A DNA stretch of 64,000 bases from Crambe crambe. Its lineage: Eukaryota > Porifera > Demospongiae > Poecilosclerida > Crambeidae. Shown here in pieces: positions 35,101 to 50,100 of the stretch. How positions within the stretch are numbered: position 1 is the stretch's first letter; each line of letters starts with the position of its first letter. Position numbers and translations under genes: made by a program. The notes under the pieces were generated by a model that was not told where the DNA came from, searched no databases, and worked only from the letters and a program-made list of their open reading frames with translations. The stretch spans positions 8,570,582-8,634,581 of the forward strand of contig OZ004583.1 in the NCBI GenBank assembly GCA_963924555.1, written 5' to 3'.

Positions 35101-38100
35101 GTGCAAGAAGGACTGAAAGGGGAGATTCAGTATCCAGCTGATCATACCTAGCAAGGCAAATCACTTACCTGGTGTGTTAACAGGCACAATAACTGAAGAG
35201 CTATCCAGATCTGGATCAATACTACATTTTACCAATGTTCCATTCATAGAGAAATTCTTCAGCAGTGTCAATATTATTATCGACTCAATATACCTATCTG
35301 ATCTATACTCTGTCAAAGTTACACTGACATTGAAATCCAAGTAAACTGCATTGTTGGGCACAGAATTGCCATCAAAGGTTAAATTTATGGGTATTAGATC
35401 AGGAAAATTGATGCTCCATGTCAGATGTACAGTTTCACTATTTGATAGTATGCTGCAGTTATAGATTATAGTATCCCCAGGGCAATCAATGTCAAGTGAA
35501 ATCTCATTTCTTTCAAGTAAGCTCACAGCAACAGATGCTAATAAAGAAAAATAGGATACTTAAAAGTTTTTAAACAGTTTGGATACCTGTTACAAGTGTG
35601 CAATTATGTCTTTCTGGCAGTGGATCCCACAGTGAATTCATTCCGCATGTTCCATTCATCTCAGCAGAAGGACGATACCCTTCATTGCATTTATATGTGA
35701 CAATGTCCCCCACTTTAGTGCCAGAGAAATTCACAATGCTGCCATTCATCGGAGGTCCAGGGATGCCACAGTCCACTAATAAAGTTATTATTGAGTAATT
35801 ACAGATAGCTAAAAGTGATGCATGGTGTATCAAAACTTACGGAATTCAATATTCCCTAAAGTGACTGGCACACTTACACCAGCACAGTTCTCAGCTATTA
35901 TCATTGCAGTGTATATCGAGTTGTAACTCAGTGTCACATTCCAAGATGTTACTCTAATGATATTTGATACAGGAGAAGATAGAGGTTTGGGCATGATTGT
36001 AACTTTGTATGCATCTACAATGGTATTCGGACCACTTCCCTGGGGAGGAATCCACTCCAATGTGATTGTGATATTGTGTACTTTATGATATTCTCTTGAG
36101 ATTGAAAAATTGGTTGGTGGGTTAGGAACTATATTAATTGTAATGTTAGAAAATAGAAATTTCATAATAAAAATCATACTGTCCATACCTGCTGTATTAA
36201 CTGGGATATTTGCTGAATCGTTACCAAGATAAGGTGCTATTCCACATTCTAGTGATATCGTTCCATTCATTGTAACATTTTTCAGCAGTGTGATAGTAAT
36301 CACTGATTCGATATATTGATCAGCTCTGTATTGTGTTAAAATAACACTGGTATTCAAATCCAATACGTCCATCGTAGAAGAATTGTCATAATATGTGATG
36401 TTAATGGGTACATGCCCAGGAAAAGTGATGTACCATGTCAGATGGATCATCTCACTATTTGACTGTATGCTACAGTTATAGATTATGCTGTCTTCTGGAC
36501 AGTCAATGACAGTCGAATTACGATTTCTTTCCAAACGTGATAAACTTACTGATGCTGCATAGCACAATCATTTTATATCAGAGCAGTTGGTTACATGGCT
36601 AGTGAGACATAGTGGCATACCTATAATAAATGTGCAATTATGTCTTTCTGGTGCTGGATCCCACATTGCATCCATCGTACATGTGCCATTCATCTCTGCA
36701 GAAGGACGATATCCCTCATTGCACTTATATGTGACAGTATCTCCCACTTTAGTTCCAGAGAAATTCACAATGCTTCCACTTATTAGAGGTCCAGGGATGC
36801 CACAGTCAACTATGGTCAGAGAAAAAAAAAGAATGAATTGAGTAACTCATTGGATAATTAGGCAGCTCAAAAAGCTATAGCTAGTTTTCTTTGTGTATCA
36901 AAACTTACGGAATTCAATATTCCCTAAAGTGACTGGCACACTTACACCAGCACAGTTCTCAGCTATTATCATTGCAGTGTATATTGAATTGTAACTCAGT
37001 GTCACATTCCAAGATGTTACTCTAACGATATTGGATACAGGAGAAGATAGAGGGTTGGGCATGATTGTTACTTTGTATGCATCTACAATGGTATTTGGAC
37101 CACTTCCCTGGGGAGGAATCCACTCCAATGTGATTGTGATATTTAATACCTCATGATATTCTTTTGAGATTGAAAAGTTGGTTGGTGGATTAGGAACTAT
37201 AAAATCACAATGTCGCAATGTTAGAAAGTAGAAATTTTATAATATTATTACTGTCCATACCTGCTATATTAACTGGGATATTTGCTGAATCATTACCAAG
37301 ATAAGGTGCTATTCCACATTCTAGTGATATTGTTCCATTCATTGTAACATTCTTCAGCAATGTGATAGTAATCACTGATTCGATATATTGATCAGCTCTG
37401 TATTGTGTTAAAATAACACTGGTATTCAAATCCAATACGTCCATCGTAGAAGAATTGTCATAATATGTGATGTTAATGGGCATGTGTCCAGGAAAAGTGA
37501 TGTACCATGTCAGATGGATCATCTCACTATTTGACTGTATGCTACAGTTATAGATTATGCCGTCTTCTGGACAGTCAATGACAGTCGAATTACGATTTCT
37601 TTCCAAACGTGACAAACTTACTGATGCTACATTTTATATCAGAGCAGTTGATTACATGGCTAGTGAGACGTAGTAGCATACCTGTAATAAATGTGCAATT
37701 ATGTCTTTCTGGTGCTGGATCCCACATTACATCCATCGTACATGTGCCCTTCATCTCTGTAGAAGGACGATATCCCTCATTGCACTTGTATGTGACTATA
37801 TCCCCCACTTTAGTTCCAATGTACTGCACAATATTGCCATTTATAGGAGGTCTAGGAATACCACAATCCACTACATCAAACAGAGCATAATATATATGAT
37901 AACCTATTCCTATGTGTGACACTAACTTACAGAATTCAATATTGCCTAAAGTGACAGACGAGCTTACTCCAGCACAATTCTCAGCTGCTATTACTGCTGT
38001 GTATATCAAGTTGTAATTCAGTGTCACATTCCAAGATGTTGCACTGATTATGTTGGATACGGGGCCAGATAGAGGCTCGGGTGTGACTGTTATCTCATAG

Positions 38101-41100
38101 GTGTCCACGATGATACTTGGTCCACTTCCCTGAGGAGGAACCCATTCCAATGTGACTGTGATGTTCAACACTTCGTGATATTCTCTTGCAATTGAGAAAT
38201 TGGTTGGTGGGAGGGGAACTGTGTAAGTTAGACAGATCAAATAAATTGGATGGCCATGTGACAGTTAGTATCATACCAGATGTATTCACAATGATAGCAG
38301 CTGTATCATTGCCAAGGTGAGGCGCAATACCACATTCTAACAGTATAGTTCCATTCATGGAAATCTTTTTCAGCAATCTAAAAGTAATCACTGATTCAAT
38401 GTATTGATCTGCTTCATATTGTAGTAAGATAACACTGGTATTCCTATCCAAAGTGTCCATGACATTTATTGAAGAGGTGCTGTCATATGTGATATTTATC
38501 GGCATGACTCCAGGAAAAGTGACATGCCATGTCAGATGAACCATCTCACTGTTGGATAGTATGCTACAATTGTAGATTATAGTATCTCCTGGACAGTTGA
38601 TGATCGTAGACATTTCATTTCTCTCCAAAAGATGCAAATTTACTGATGCTAATTTTGAGGAAAGAAAGTAATATCATTTAAATCAGTCATTTTTACCTTC
38701 AATAAATGTGCAATTGTGTCTATTCGGTGCTGGATTCCATCTTGCATCAGATCCACAAGTACCATTCACCTCAGCAGAAGGTCGAAAACCCTCATCACAC
38801 TTAAAAGTAGCAATATTTCCCAACTTAGTACCAGAGTAGCTTACAATGGAACCATTTATAGGAGGAATAGGTATACCACAGTCCACTACAATATGTACTT
38901 GAACATGAAAATAATATTAATTTTAGTTAGTTATTATACTCACAAAATGTAATGTTATGTAGCATGACTGGTCTGCTCATTTCAATACAATTTTCAGCAG
39001 TTATAGTTGCTGTGTACTCCACATTATAGTTCAGTGTCACATTCCACGACAAGCTACTGATTGCATTTGAACTTGGATGAGATAACGGTCTAGGCATTAT
39101 TGATATTTCATAAGAATTAACAACACCAGTAGGACCACTGCCTTGAGGTGGATGCCATTGAAAAGTGATAGTGATATTCGTGACTCCATGTAATTCCGTC
39201 ACTATTCTGAAGTTTGTTGGAGGTGAAGGAACTATATATAATATAAACCTGAACTTCAACCAAGTTATATACATAGGATGGTAGGGCTACTTCTGAAAGA
39301 CATCTGACTTGTTTAGCATGTATCCTTTGAAAGCATGTTTCACCACCAAAAATAAGAAAAACTGAAATAGCTAAAATAGCTTATCAGGGTTTAGGTGCAG
39401 CGTACATAACAAAACAGACTTCATCATGGATGCAATCTTAAGCACCAAAGTATCTCGATTTGATCATAGCTAGACCACTGCCTAGTACCTACCTATTAGC
39501 TACTGATCACTGATAATATTTTACCTGATGTATGCCAAATTGTGAATTCACTAGCCAGGTTTGGGCCAATACTACATTTCAACAATGTTCCATTCATTGT
39601 AGCATCTTTCAGTTCAAACGTTATAAAAGCTTCGACTATTCCAGGATTCAAATAGCTCCACAACATAGCAGTGACATTCATACCCAAACTATAATTAATG
39701 CCAAGTAAAGAAGCATTGTAATATGTGATATTCATTGGCGTGAGCCCAGGAAAAGTGATCTGCCATGTTAGATGAAGCATCTCACTATTTGAGCTCACGA
39801 AACAAAAGTAAACTACGTTGTCTCCTGGACAATGAAGTATATTTCCTGCAGCTGGAATTAAAGTTATATTTGCTACAAAAAAAATACATTAGAATAATGA
39901 CTGAAAGTTGTTTGGGGACATTGTTATCATACCTGTAATCAATGTACAAACGTGCTGAGTCAGTATTGGTTGCCACATTGCAAACATTGTACAAGTACTT
40001 TTAATCTCATGGGAAGGGCGAAACCCATCACTACACCTATACATGACACTGTCTCCAACTTTAGTACCAGAATAGTTGATTACAGTTCTGTTCGCAGGTA
40101 GTAAAGGTATGCCACAGTCAACTATTCATTTTAAAATTGATAATAACACACTAATCGATTTAACAGTTTTTTAATTATGCACACTCACTGAATCGAATGT
40201 TGTATAATGTAGTTGATCTCCCTAACCCAGCACAGTTCACTGGGGTAACAGTGATATCATATGGCACATTGAAATGAAGAGTTACATTCCAAAATGAGGT
40301 GGTGATGTTATTGAAAGTAGGATGAGACAAGGGGGTAGGCACAATTGTTATCTCATAATGATCAATAATAACATCTAGACCACTGCCTTGTGGAGGCATC
40401 CATTCCAATGTCATAGTGATATTTGATGCAGTATGATATTCCCTTGTGATGTCGAAGTTGGTGGGTGAACGAGGAACTACAGCTAATAATGAAAATGATG
40501 AGTGAATCTAGAATTCTACTCATCATACTGTACAGATCCTACTGCAGACTCAATAATAATTATTATCATAACAATGTCAACATTAGCTATCTTACCTGGT
40601 GAGTAAACTGAAACATTTCCTGTATCATTAGTGAGTCCAGCGAAGTTGCACTCAAGCATGGTTTTATTCGCATATACATCACTCAAAAATGTCAATGTAA
40701 TTACAGATTCTATATAATTTCTGGCTCTAAATTCTGTCAATGTAGAGCTGACATTCATACCGAGAAGATCGACAGTATCACGAACGGAGTCAGCATTATA
40801 TGTAATTGTGATAGGGGGTTGTCCAAGGAAGATGACAACCCATGTTAGTCGCAAATTATAAGCATTGGATGCAATACTGCAAATGTATGATATTGTATCC
40901 CCAGGACAGTCCATATCAGGTTGAAAATTCCTTCGTTCTTTGAAGGTCAAGCTTACAGAAGCTAAGTAAGAGAAAACAAATATATAGCTAAGTAAATCCA
41001 AAATGTGCTTATTATAAAATGTACATACCTCTAAGTTGAGTGCAAAAAGATGTCGGATCTGGAACCCACCTATATCTAAGAAATCTTCTTATTATCTGGC

Positions 41101-44100
41101 ATGTGATATTTATTGGATCGATTGGTGTGTATCCAGAACGACACTGAACAAGCCAAGTAGAATTTGTTAGAGTACTTTGAACGGGTCCTAAAGAAGTTGC
41201 GAATCTAGTTAGGCCAGCCGGGTTCCGACAGTCCCCTAAAAAAATTAACATCAATTATGGTAAGTATAATAGTACAGGTCACTGGTTCATATATACCATA
41301 ATTATATTTGCTGTAACCACTATTGTTAATATGTATACGAGTGCCATGCTTATATTGTATAGCTAGTCTAATAGCAATTACCTATTGTAGCTATGTATAT
41401 AGCTGCAGTAGCACTAGCAGGAAGAGATGTCCTGGTTACAACTGCGCTAATTAAGCCATCATGTTGAGGATTCACTACTGGAATGTCTACACGAGTGTTG
41501 CCCTCTCTATAAACTTCTCCAAGATTAAATCGACCGATCCCGAGACGATTGCCTGAGGGTAAGAACCACTGGATCTCATCAGGTCTCACAGGAGGTCGCC
41601 CATATGTGTGTACTTTAAGTGACGTATTAGCATGCAAGAATTCAGTAAAATAATGTTTTTCTGGCCAAATTCCTATGGGACCTAAGAATAAGTATCATAT
41701 AACAATAACACTAGATTGTGCATCACACAGACCTCCATCAATATAGATTGAAATGTTGTCACCTCTTACAGTATCTCTACAAGTGAAAAAACCCAGATCT
41801 GAACTTTCCACCGGAGGTGATATACTCAACAATCGTCCATCAGTCACAAGATGTGTTGGAAGTCTCTGTGGACCTTCTTCTCTTTCCCATACCAAATTAT
41901 CGCCTCCATAGAAGCTCAGGCATTCAAAAGAATGATTTGCAGCTTGGCCTCGTAAATCCAGTGCAACCACATTTTCTATCTGCTCACGTGTGGATCCCCC
42001 TATGATTGTTCTTATATAGAAAAGGATGAGTGATGCTGCATAATTCAATTGGTGATAACATTAACATTAATGAATAAGAACTATTATTCTATAGCTCTCT
42101 AAAATGAGACAATTTGATTGGTCCATGTGACATGTGATAAATACTCGTATTATATGTCTGCACATGCACGTGGTAAGCATTTATAGCTTTCTATGTATGG
42201 AGCTTCCTGGTTGGAACCACCAATTACATGACTCTTGTCTCTGATAATACTGGAGCTAATAGGCTACTTTAATTAGTTGCTCTGTCAAATGCTATAGTAG
42301 TAGTCGTGGAAGGCTCTAGGGTTATCTAAGTGCTTTGTTACATATAAACTCAGCAGCAAAATCTTCTAAAAAGTTGAAGCACTATATATTAATTATTCTC
42401 CTTTTAATTAAACAAGTTGTCTGTCTCATTTTAAAGACCTACGTATTTATTGCACCCTTCAGTATTATGGAATACCATGATTTATTACACATGAGGTGGG
42501 CAATATTTCCCAAGGCCACAAAGGGTGTAATAATTATTAATTACATAAGACTGGCATGCCTCGAATGATTGGGCATCAATTTCTTATGGTTCAGTTATTA
42601 CATGAACCAGTAGGTAGGGCCAGATAAAGAGATTGCACAAAGAGATCCTATAGTGACAGCTATAGGACCTTTTAACTGTTCAAGCCTGAAACTCAGAAGA
42701 ATCTGGATAAAATCTCTTCATCTGGCACTGGACCTAGCACGAAAGACAACTGCAATTGATGTCAATGAGGCATGGATTTTCCACTTTAGCAGTCAAGTTC
42801 CTGGGTGGCATTCTAGAACATCTCAGTTGTAGAGTAAAAACATCTATGTAGATGTCAAGCTACACTTAACTGCTTCCTAATTGCTCTAGATACTGGGTTT
42901 TCAAGAATTCTAATCATTATTGTATTACAAATTAACTTACGATCAATAGTTAGAACTATCTCAGCAACTCCAAAACCATGATCACTTTGAATTACACATG
43001 CAAAGCGACCAGTGCTATCTTCACGGATCACTCTCCTCAATACCAATGAAGCTGATCTGTTACTGGTGGTTGATATTATGAATCTTGTATCATTTGGATC
43101 AAGAGGAGATCCACGAAACATCCAGTAAACTGTGGCATTAATAGAACCAAGATTGTAGTTGCAAGAGAGCGAGACATTGCTACCAATACGAGTGGACACC
43201 AAACTTTGTGAAGCCGAGACTTGATGGTAATGATCTATTATATTAATAACGGAATAATTGTTAAATTCTATGCAGGGTTGTCCATTGGAATATTTAATTC
43301 TGCACAATACACTCACAGGATTGTAATTGTTGGAACATGGGTCCATGGAGATTAAACATTGTTTCCATGGATGACGGGCAATATGACTCATAATGACCGT
43401 CTTTCATGATGACGGGCATTATGGTTTAACCATACCGCGGCCTTTGATCTCACCCATGCATGGAATGTAAGTGTGGGTATAGTGCAATCCTAGCCTAATT
43501 CACAATGTGCTTTCCCAGTGTCACACAAACTATCAAGTATTATGTACTTACTGATTTGAATGTTGTTTAATGAATATGACCTCCCTGACCCATGACAGTT
43601 GACTGGAGTGACAGTGATATCATATAGCAGACTGTACTCAACAGTTACATTCCAAATCAAGGCAGTGACAGTATTTGAAGTAGGATGAGACAAGGGAGTA
43701 GGCACAATTGTTATCTCATAATGATCAATGATAACATCTGGACCACTGCCTTGTGGAGGATTCCATTCCAATATTAGAGTGATATTTAATGGAGTATGAT
43801 ATTCCCTTGTGATGCTGAAGTTGGTGAGTGGATGAGGCACTATAGCTATAATAATTAAAAATCAGACACATAATCCTACAGAATCCATAATTATTATCAC
43901 AGAATGACTATATCACTATCGTATCTTACCTGGTGAATAAATTGAAAGATTTTCTGCATCATTAGTGAGTCCAGCAAAGTTGCACTCAAGCATGGTTTTA
44001 TTCACATATGATACATCACTCAAAAATGTTAATGTAATTACAGATTCTATATAATTTCTGGCTCTAAATTCCGTCAATGTAGAGCTGACATTCATACCAA

Positions 44101-47100
44101 GAAAATTGACAGTATCACGAACGGAGTCAGCATCATATGTAATTGTAATGGGGGGTTGTCCAAGGAAGATGACAACCCATGTTAGTCGCAAATTGTAAGC
44201 ATTAGATGCAATACTGCAAATGTATGATATTGTATCCCCAGGACAGTCCATATCAGGTTGAAAATTTCTTCGTTCTTTGAAGGTCAAGCTTACAGAAGCT
44301 ACGTAAGTAAGAGAAAACAAATATATAGCTAAGTAAATTCCAAAATGTGCTTATTATCATACCTCTAAGTTGAGTGCAAAAAGATGTTGGATCTGGAACC
44401 CACCTATATCCAAAAAATCTTCTTATAAACGTGCATGTGATATTTATTGGATCGATTGGAGTGTATCCAGACTGACACTGAACAAGCCAAGTAGAGTTTG
44501 TTACAGTACTTTGAACAGGTTCTAAAGAAGTTGCGAATCTAGTAAGGCCAGCCGGCTGCAGACAGTCGGCTAAAAAATTAAACATCAATTATTGTAAGTA
44601 TAATAGTACAGGTCACTGGTTGAGAACTTGAGATACCATAATTATTCGCTGTAACCACTATTGCATACGAGTGCAATGCTTATATTGTATAGCTAGTCTA
44701 ATAGCAATTACCTATTGTAGCTATGTATATAGCTGCAGTAGCACTAGCAGGAGGAGATGTCCTGGTTACAACTGCTCTGATGAAACCATCATGAGGAGGA
44801 AGCACTTGTGGAATGTCTACACGAGTGTTGCCCTCTCTATAAACTTCTCCCCAATTCCGTTGACCAATACGTGTGCCTGAAGGTAAAAACCACTGGATCT
44901 CATCAGGTCTCACAGGAGGTCGCCCATATGTGTGTACTTTAAGTGATACAGGTTCAAACAAGATTATAGTAAAATAATGTTTTTCTGGCCGAATCCCTAT
45001 GGGACCTAAGAATAAAAATCATTAATGACAATAACACTAGATTGTGCATCACACAGACCTCCATCAATATAGATTGAAATGTTGTCACCTCTTACAGTAT
45101 CTCTACAAGTGAAAAAACCCAGATCTGAACTTTCCACCAGAGGTGATATACTCAACAATCGTCCATCAGTCACAAGATGTGTTGGAAGTCTCTGTGGACC
45201 TTCTTCTCTTTCCCATACCAAATTATCACCTCCATAGAAGCTCAGGCATTCCAAAGAATAGTTTGCAGCTTGACCTCCTAGATCCAGTGCAACCACATTT
45301 TCTATCTGCTCACGTGTAGATCCCCCTATGATCATTCTTATATAGTAAAGGATGAGTGATGCTGCATAAGGAATATTAACCATTAATATTAAGGAATAAG
45401 AACTATTACATAAGAATAACATGCCTCAAATGATTGGGCGTCAATTTTAGGTTATTCTTATTACATGAACCAGTAGGCAGGGCCAGATAAAGAGATTTTG
45501 CAAAGAGATCCTATAGTGACAGCTATGGGACCTTTTGCTCTATCTAATGCCTGAAATGTCTGGACAATATCTCTTCATCTGACACTGGACCTAGCACAAA
45601 GAGAGTCAACACAAGGCTGCAATTGATGTCTATGAGGCATGGATTTGCCGCTTTAGCGGTCAAGTTCCTGGGTGGTGTCTTGCTGCTTTCACTTAGCATC
45701 TAGATGTCTAGCTACATTTAACTGCTTCCTGTCAAGTCTAATTGCTCTAGATACTGGGCTGACACAATTTTCCAAGAATCCTAATCATTATTGTACTACA
45801 AATTAACTTACGATCAATAGTTAGAACTATCTCAGCAACTCCAAAGCCACGATCACTTTGAATTACACATGCAAAGCGACCAGTGCTATCTTCACGGGTC
45901 ACTCTCCTCAATACCAATGAAGCTGATCTGTTACTGGTTGATATTATGAATCTTGTATCATTTGGATCAAGAGGAGATCCACGAAACATCCAGTAAACTG
46001 TGGCATTAATAGAACCAAGATTGTAGTTGCAAGAGAGTGAGACATTGCTACCAATACGAGTGGACACCAAACTTTGTGAAGCCGAGACTTGATGGTAATG
46101 ATCTATTATTATATTAATAACGGAATAATTGTATGCAGGGCTGTCCATTAGAATTTAATTCTGCACAATACACTCACAGGATTGTAATTGTTGGAACATG
46201 GGTCCATGGAGATTAAACATTGTTTCCATGGATGACGGGCAATATGACTCATAATGACCGTCTTTCATGATGACAGGCATTATGGCTTAACACACCGCGG
46301 CCTTTGATCTCACCCATGCATGGGATGTAAGTGTGGGTATAGTGCAATCCTAGCCTAATTCACAATGTGCTTTCCCAGTGTCACACAAACTATCAAGTAT
46401 TATGTACTTACTGATTTGAATGTTGTTTAATGAATATGACCTCCCTGGCCCATGACAGTTGACTGGAGTGACAGTGATATCATATAGCAGACTGTATTCA
46501 ACAGTTACATTCCAAATCAAGGCAGTGACAGTATTTGAAGTAGGATGAGACAAGGGAGTAGGCACAATTGTTATCTCATAATGATCAATAATAACATCTG
46601 GACCACTGCCTTGTGGAGGATTCCATTCCAATGTTAGAGTGATATTAAATAGAGTATGATATTCCCTTGTGATGCTGAAGTTGGTGGGTGGACGAGGCAC
46701 TATAGCTATAATAATTAAAAATCAGACACATAATCCTACAGAATCCATAGTTATTATCACAGAATGATCATGTCTTACCTGGTGAATAAACTGAAAAATT
46801 TTCTGTATCATTAGTGAGTCCAGCAAAGTTGCACTCAAGCATGGTTTTATTCGCATATACATCACTCAAAAATGTCAATGTAATTACAGATTCTATATTA
46901 TTTCTGGCTCTAAATTCCATCAATGTAGAGCTGACATTCATACCAAGAAGATCAACAGTATCACGAACGGAGTCAGCATCATATGTAATTGTGATAGGGG
47001 GTTGTCCAAGGAAGATGACAACCCATGTTAGTCGCAAATTGTAAGCATTGGATGCAATACTGCAAATGTATGATATTGTATCCCCAGGACAGTCTATATC

Positions 47101-50100
47101 TGGTTGAAAATTCCTTCGTTCTTTGAAGGTCAAGCTTACAGAAGCTAAGTAAGAGAAAGCAAATATATAGCTAAGTCAATTCCAAACTATGCTTATTATA
47201 AAATGTACATACCTCTAAGTTGAGTGCAAAAAGATGTTGGATCTGGAACCCACCTATATCCAAAAAATCTTCTTATAAACGTGCATGTGATATTTATTGG
47301 ATCGATTGGAGTGTATCCAGACTGACACTGAACAAGCCAAGTAGAATTTGTTACAGTACTTTGAACAGGTCCTAAAGAAGTTGCGAATCTAGTTAGGCCA
47401 GCCGGCTGCAGACAGTCGGCTAAAAAATTAAACATCAATTATTGTAAGTATAATAGTACAGGTCACTGGTTGAGAACTTGAGATACCATAATTATTCGCT
47501 GTAACCACTATTGCATACGAGTGCAATGCTTATATTGTATAGCTAGTCTAATAGCAATTACCTATTGTAGCTATGTATATAGCTGCAGTAGCACTAGCAG
47601 GAGGAGATGTCCTGGTTACAACTGCTCTGATGAAACCATCATGAGGAGGAAGCACTTGTGGAATGTCTACACGAGTGTTGCCCTCTCTATAAACTTCTCC
47701 CCAATTCCGTTGACCAATACGTGTGCCTGAAGGTAAAAACCACTGGATCTCATCAGGTCTCACAGGAGGTCGCCCATATGTGTGTACTTTAAGTGATACA
47801 GGTTCAAACAAGATTATAGTAAAATAATGTTTTTCTGGCCGAATCCCTATGGGACCTAAGAATAAAAATCATTAATGACAATAACACTAGATTGTGCATC
47901 ACACAGACCTCCATCAATATAGATTGAAATGTTGTCACCTCTTACAGTATCTCTACAAGTGAAAAAACCCAGATCTGAACTTTCCACCAGAGGTGATATA
48001 CTCAACAATCGTCCATCAGTCACAAGATGTGTTGGAAGTCTCTGTGGACCTTCTTCTCTTTCCCATACCAAATTATCACCTCCATAGAAGCTCAGGCATT
48101 CCAAAGAATAGTTTGCAGCTTGACCTCCTAGATCCAGTGCAACCACATTTTCTATCTGCTCACGTGTAGATCCCCCTATGATCATTCTTATATAGTAAAG
48201 GATGAGTGATGCTGCATAATTAAATTGGGAATATGTCTTGTATTAACCATGAATAAGAACTATTACATAAGAATAACATGCCTCGAATGATTGGGCGTCA
48301 AATTCTTATTACATGAACCAGTAGGCAGGGCCAGATAAAGAGATTTTGCAAAGAGATCCTATAGTGACAGCTATGGGACCTTTTGCTCTATCTAATGCCT
48401 GAAACGTCTGGATAATATCTCTTCATCTGGCACTGGACCTAGCACAAAGACAGTCAACACAAGGCTGCAATTGATGTCTATGAGGCATGGATTTGCCGCT
48501 TTAGCGGTCAAGTTCCTGGGTGGTGTCTTGCTGCTTTCACTTAGCATCTAGATGTCTAGCTACATTTAACTGCTTCCTGTCAAGTCTAATTGCTCTAGAT
48601 ACTGGGCTGACAGAATTTTCCAAGAATTCTAATCATTATTGTACTACAAATTAACTTACGATCAATAGTTAGAACTATCTCAGCAACTCCAAAGCCACGA
48701 TCACTTTGAATTACACATGCAAAGTGACCAGTGCTATCTTCACGGGTCACTCTCCTCAATACCAATGAAGCTAATCTGTTACTGGTTGATATCATGAATC
48801 TTGTATCATTTGGATCAAGAGGAGATCCACGAAATAACCAGTAAATTGTGGCATTAATAGAACCGAGATTGTAGTTGCAAGAGAGCGAGACACTGCTACC
48901 AATACGAGTGGACACCAAACTTTGTGAAGTCGAGACTTGATGGTAATAATCTATTATATTAATAACGGAATAATTGTATGCAGGGTTGTCCATTGGAATC
49001 TAATTCTGCACAGTACACTCACAGGATTGTAATAGTTAGCATTGTTTCCATGGATGATGGGCAATATGACTCATAATGCCCAACGGGCATGATATAAGTG
49101 TGGGTATAGTGCAATCCTAGCCTAATTCACAATGTGCTTTCTCAGTGTCACACAAACTATCAAGTATTATGCACTCACTGAATTGAATGTCGTTTAATGA
49201 ATATGACCTCCCTGACCCATGACAGTTGACTGGAGTGACAGTGATATCATATAGCAGACTGTACTCAACAGTTACATTCCAAATCAAGGCAGTGACAGTA
49301 TTTGAAGTAGGATGAGACAAGGGAGTAGGCACAATTGTTATCTCATAATGATCAATAATAACATCTGGACCACTGCCTTGTGGAGGATTCCATTCCAATG
49401 TTAGAGTGATATTTAATGGAGTATGATATTCCCTTGTGATGCTGAAGTTGGTGAGTGGACGAGGCACTATAGCTATAATAATTAAAAATCAGGAATGATG
49501 AATGGGATAAAACAAAATCTTATAGAGTCCATAATTATTATCACAGAATGACTATAATTACTATCGTATCTTACCTGGTGAATAAACTGAAAAATTTTCT
49601 GCATCTTTAGTGCGTCCAGCAAAGTTGCACTCAAGCATGGTTTTATTCACATATGATACATCACTCAAAAATGTCAATGTAATTACAGATTCTATATAAT
49701 CACTAGTTCTAAGTTCTGTCAATGTAGAGCTGACATTCATACCGAGGAGATTGACAGTATCACGAACGGAGTCAGCATCATATGTAATTGTAATGGGGGG
49801 TTGTCCAAGGAAGATGACAACCCATGTTAGTCGCAAATTGTAAGCATTGGATACGATGCTGCAATTGTATAATATTGTATCCCCAAGACAATCAATACCA
49901 GGTTGCATGCTCCTTTTCTCGACTAAAGTTAAGTTTACAGAAGCTAAGTGGGTGGAAATACAATTCCAATAAATATAATGTTCTTAGCTATTATTATTAC
50001 AAACCTCTAAGTTTAACGCATACAGATCTTGGATTTGGATGCCACCGATAGAAAAAAACTTGATAACCATACTGGCATGTGATATTTATTGGATTGATAG

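Noticed and set aside
42335-42568. 77-codon plus-strand frame
   Set aside because: It lies in a long gene B intron containing duplicated noncoding sequence, with no domain or homology seen among cassettes.
43330-43450. Inverted CCATGGATGACGGGC-like motifs repeated in gene B introns
   Set aside because: They recur because the cassette introns were duplicated, and the pairing is weak and partial. They are not called as an element.
44671-47730. Two identical 69-codon plus-strand frames (44671-44880 and 47521-47730)
   Set aside because: They are antisense to the Ig exons at 45005-44712 and 47855-47562. Their identity reflects the cassette duplication, not a plus-strand gene.
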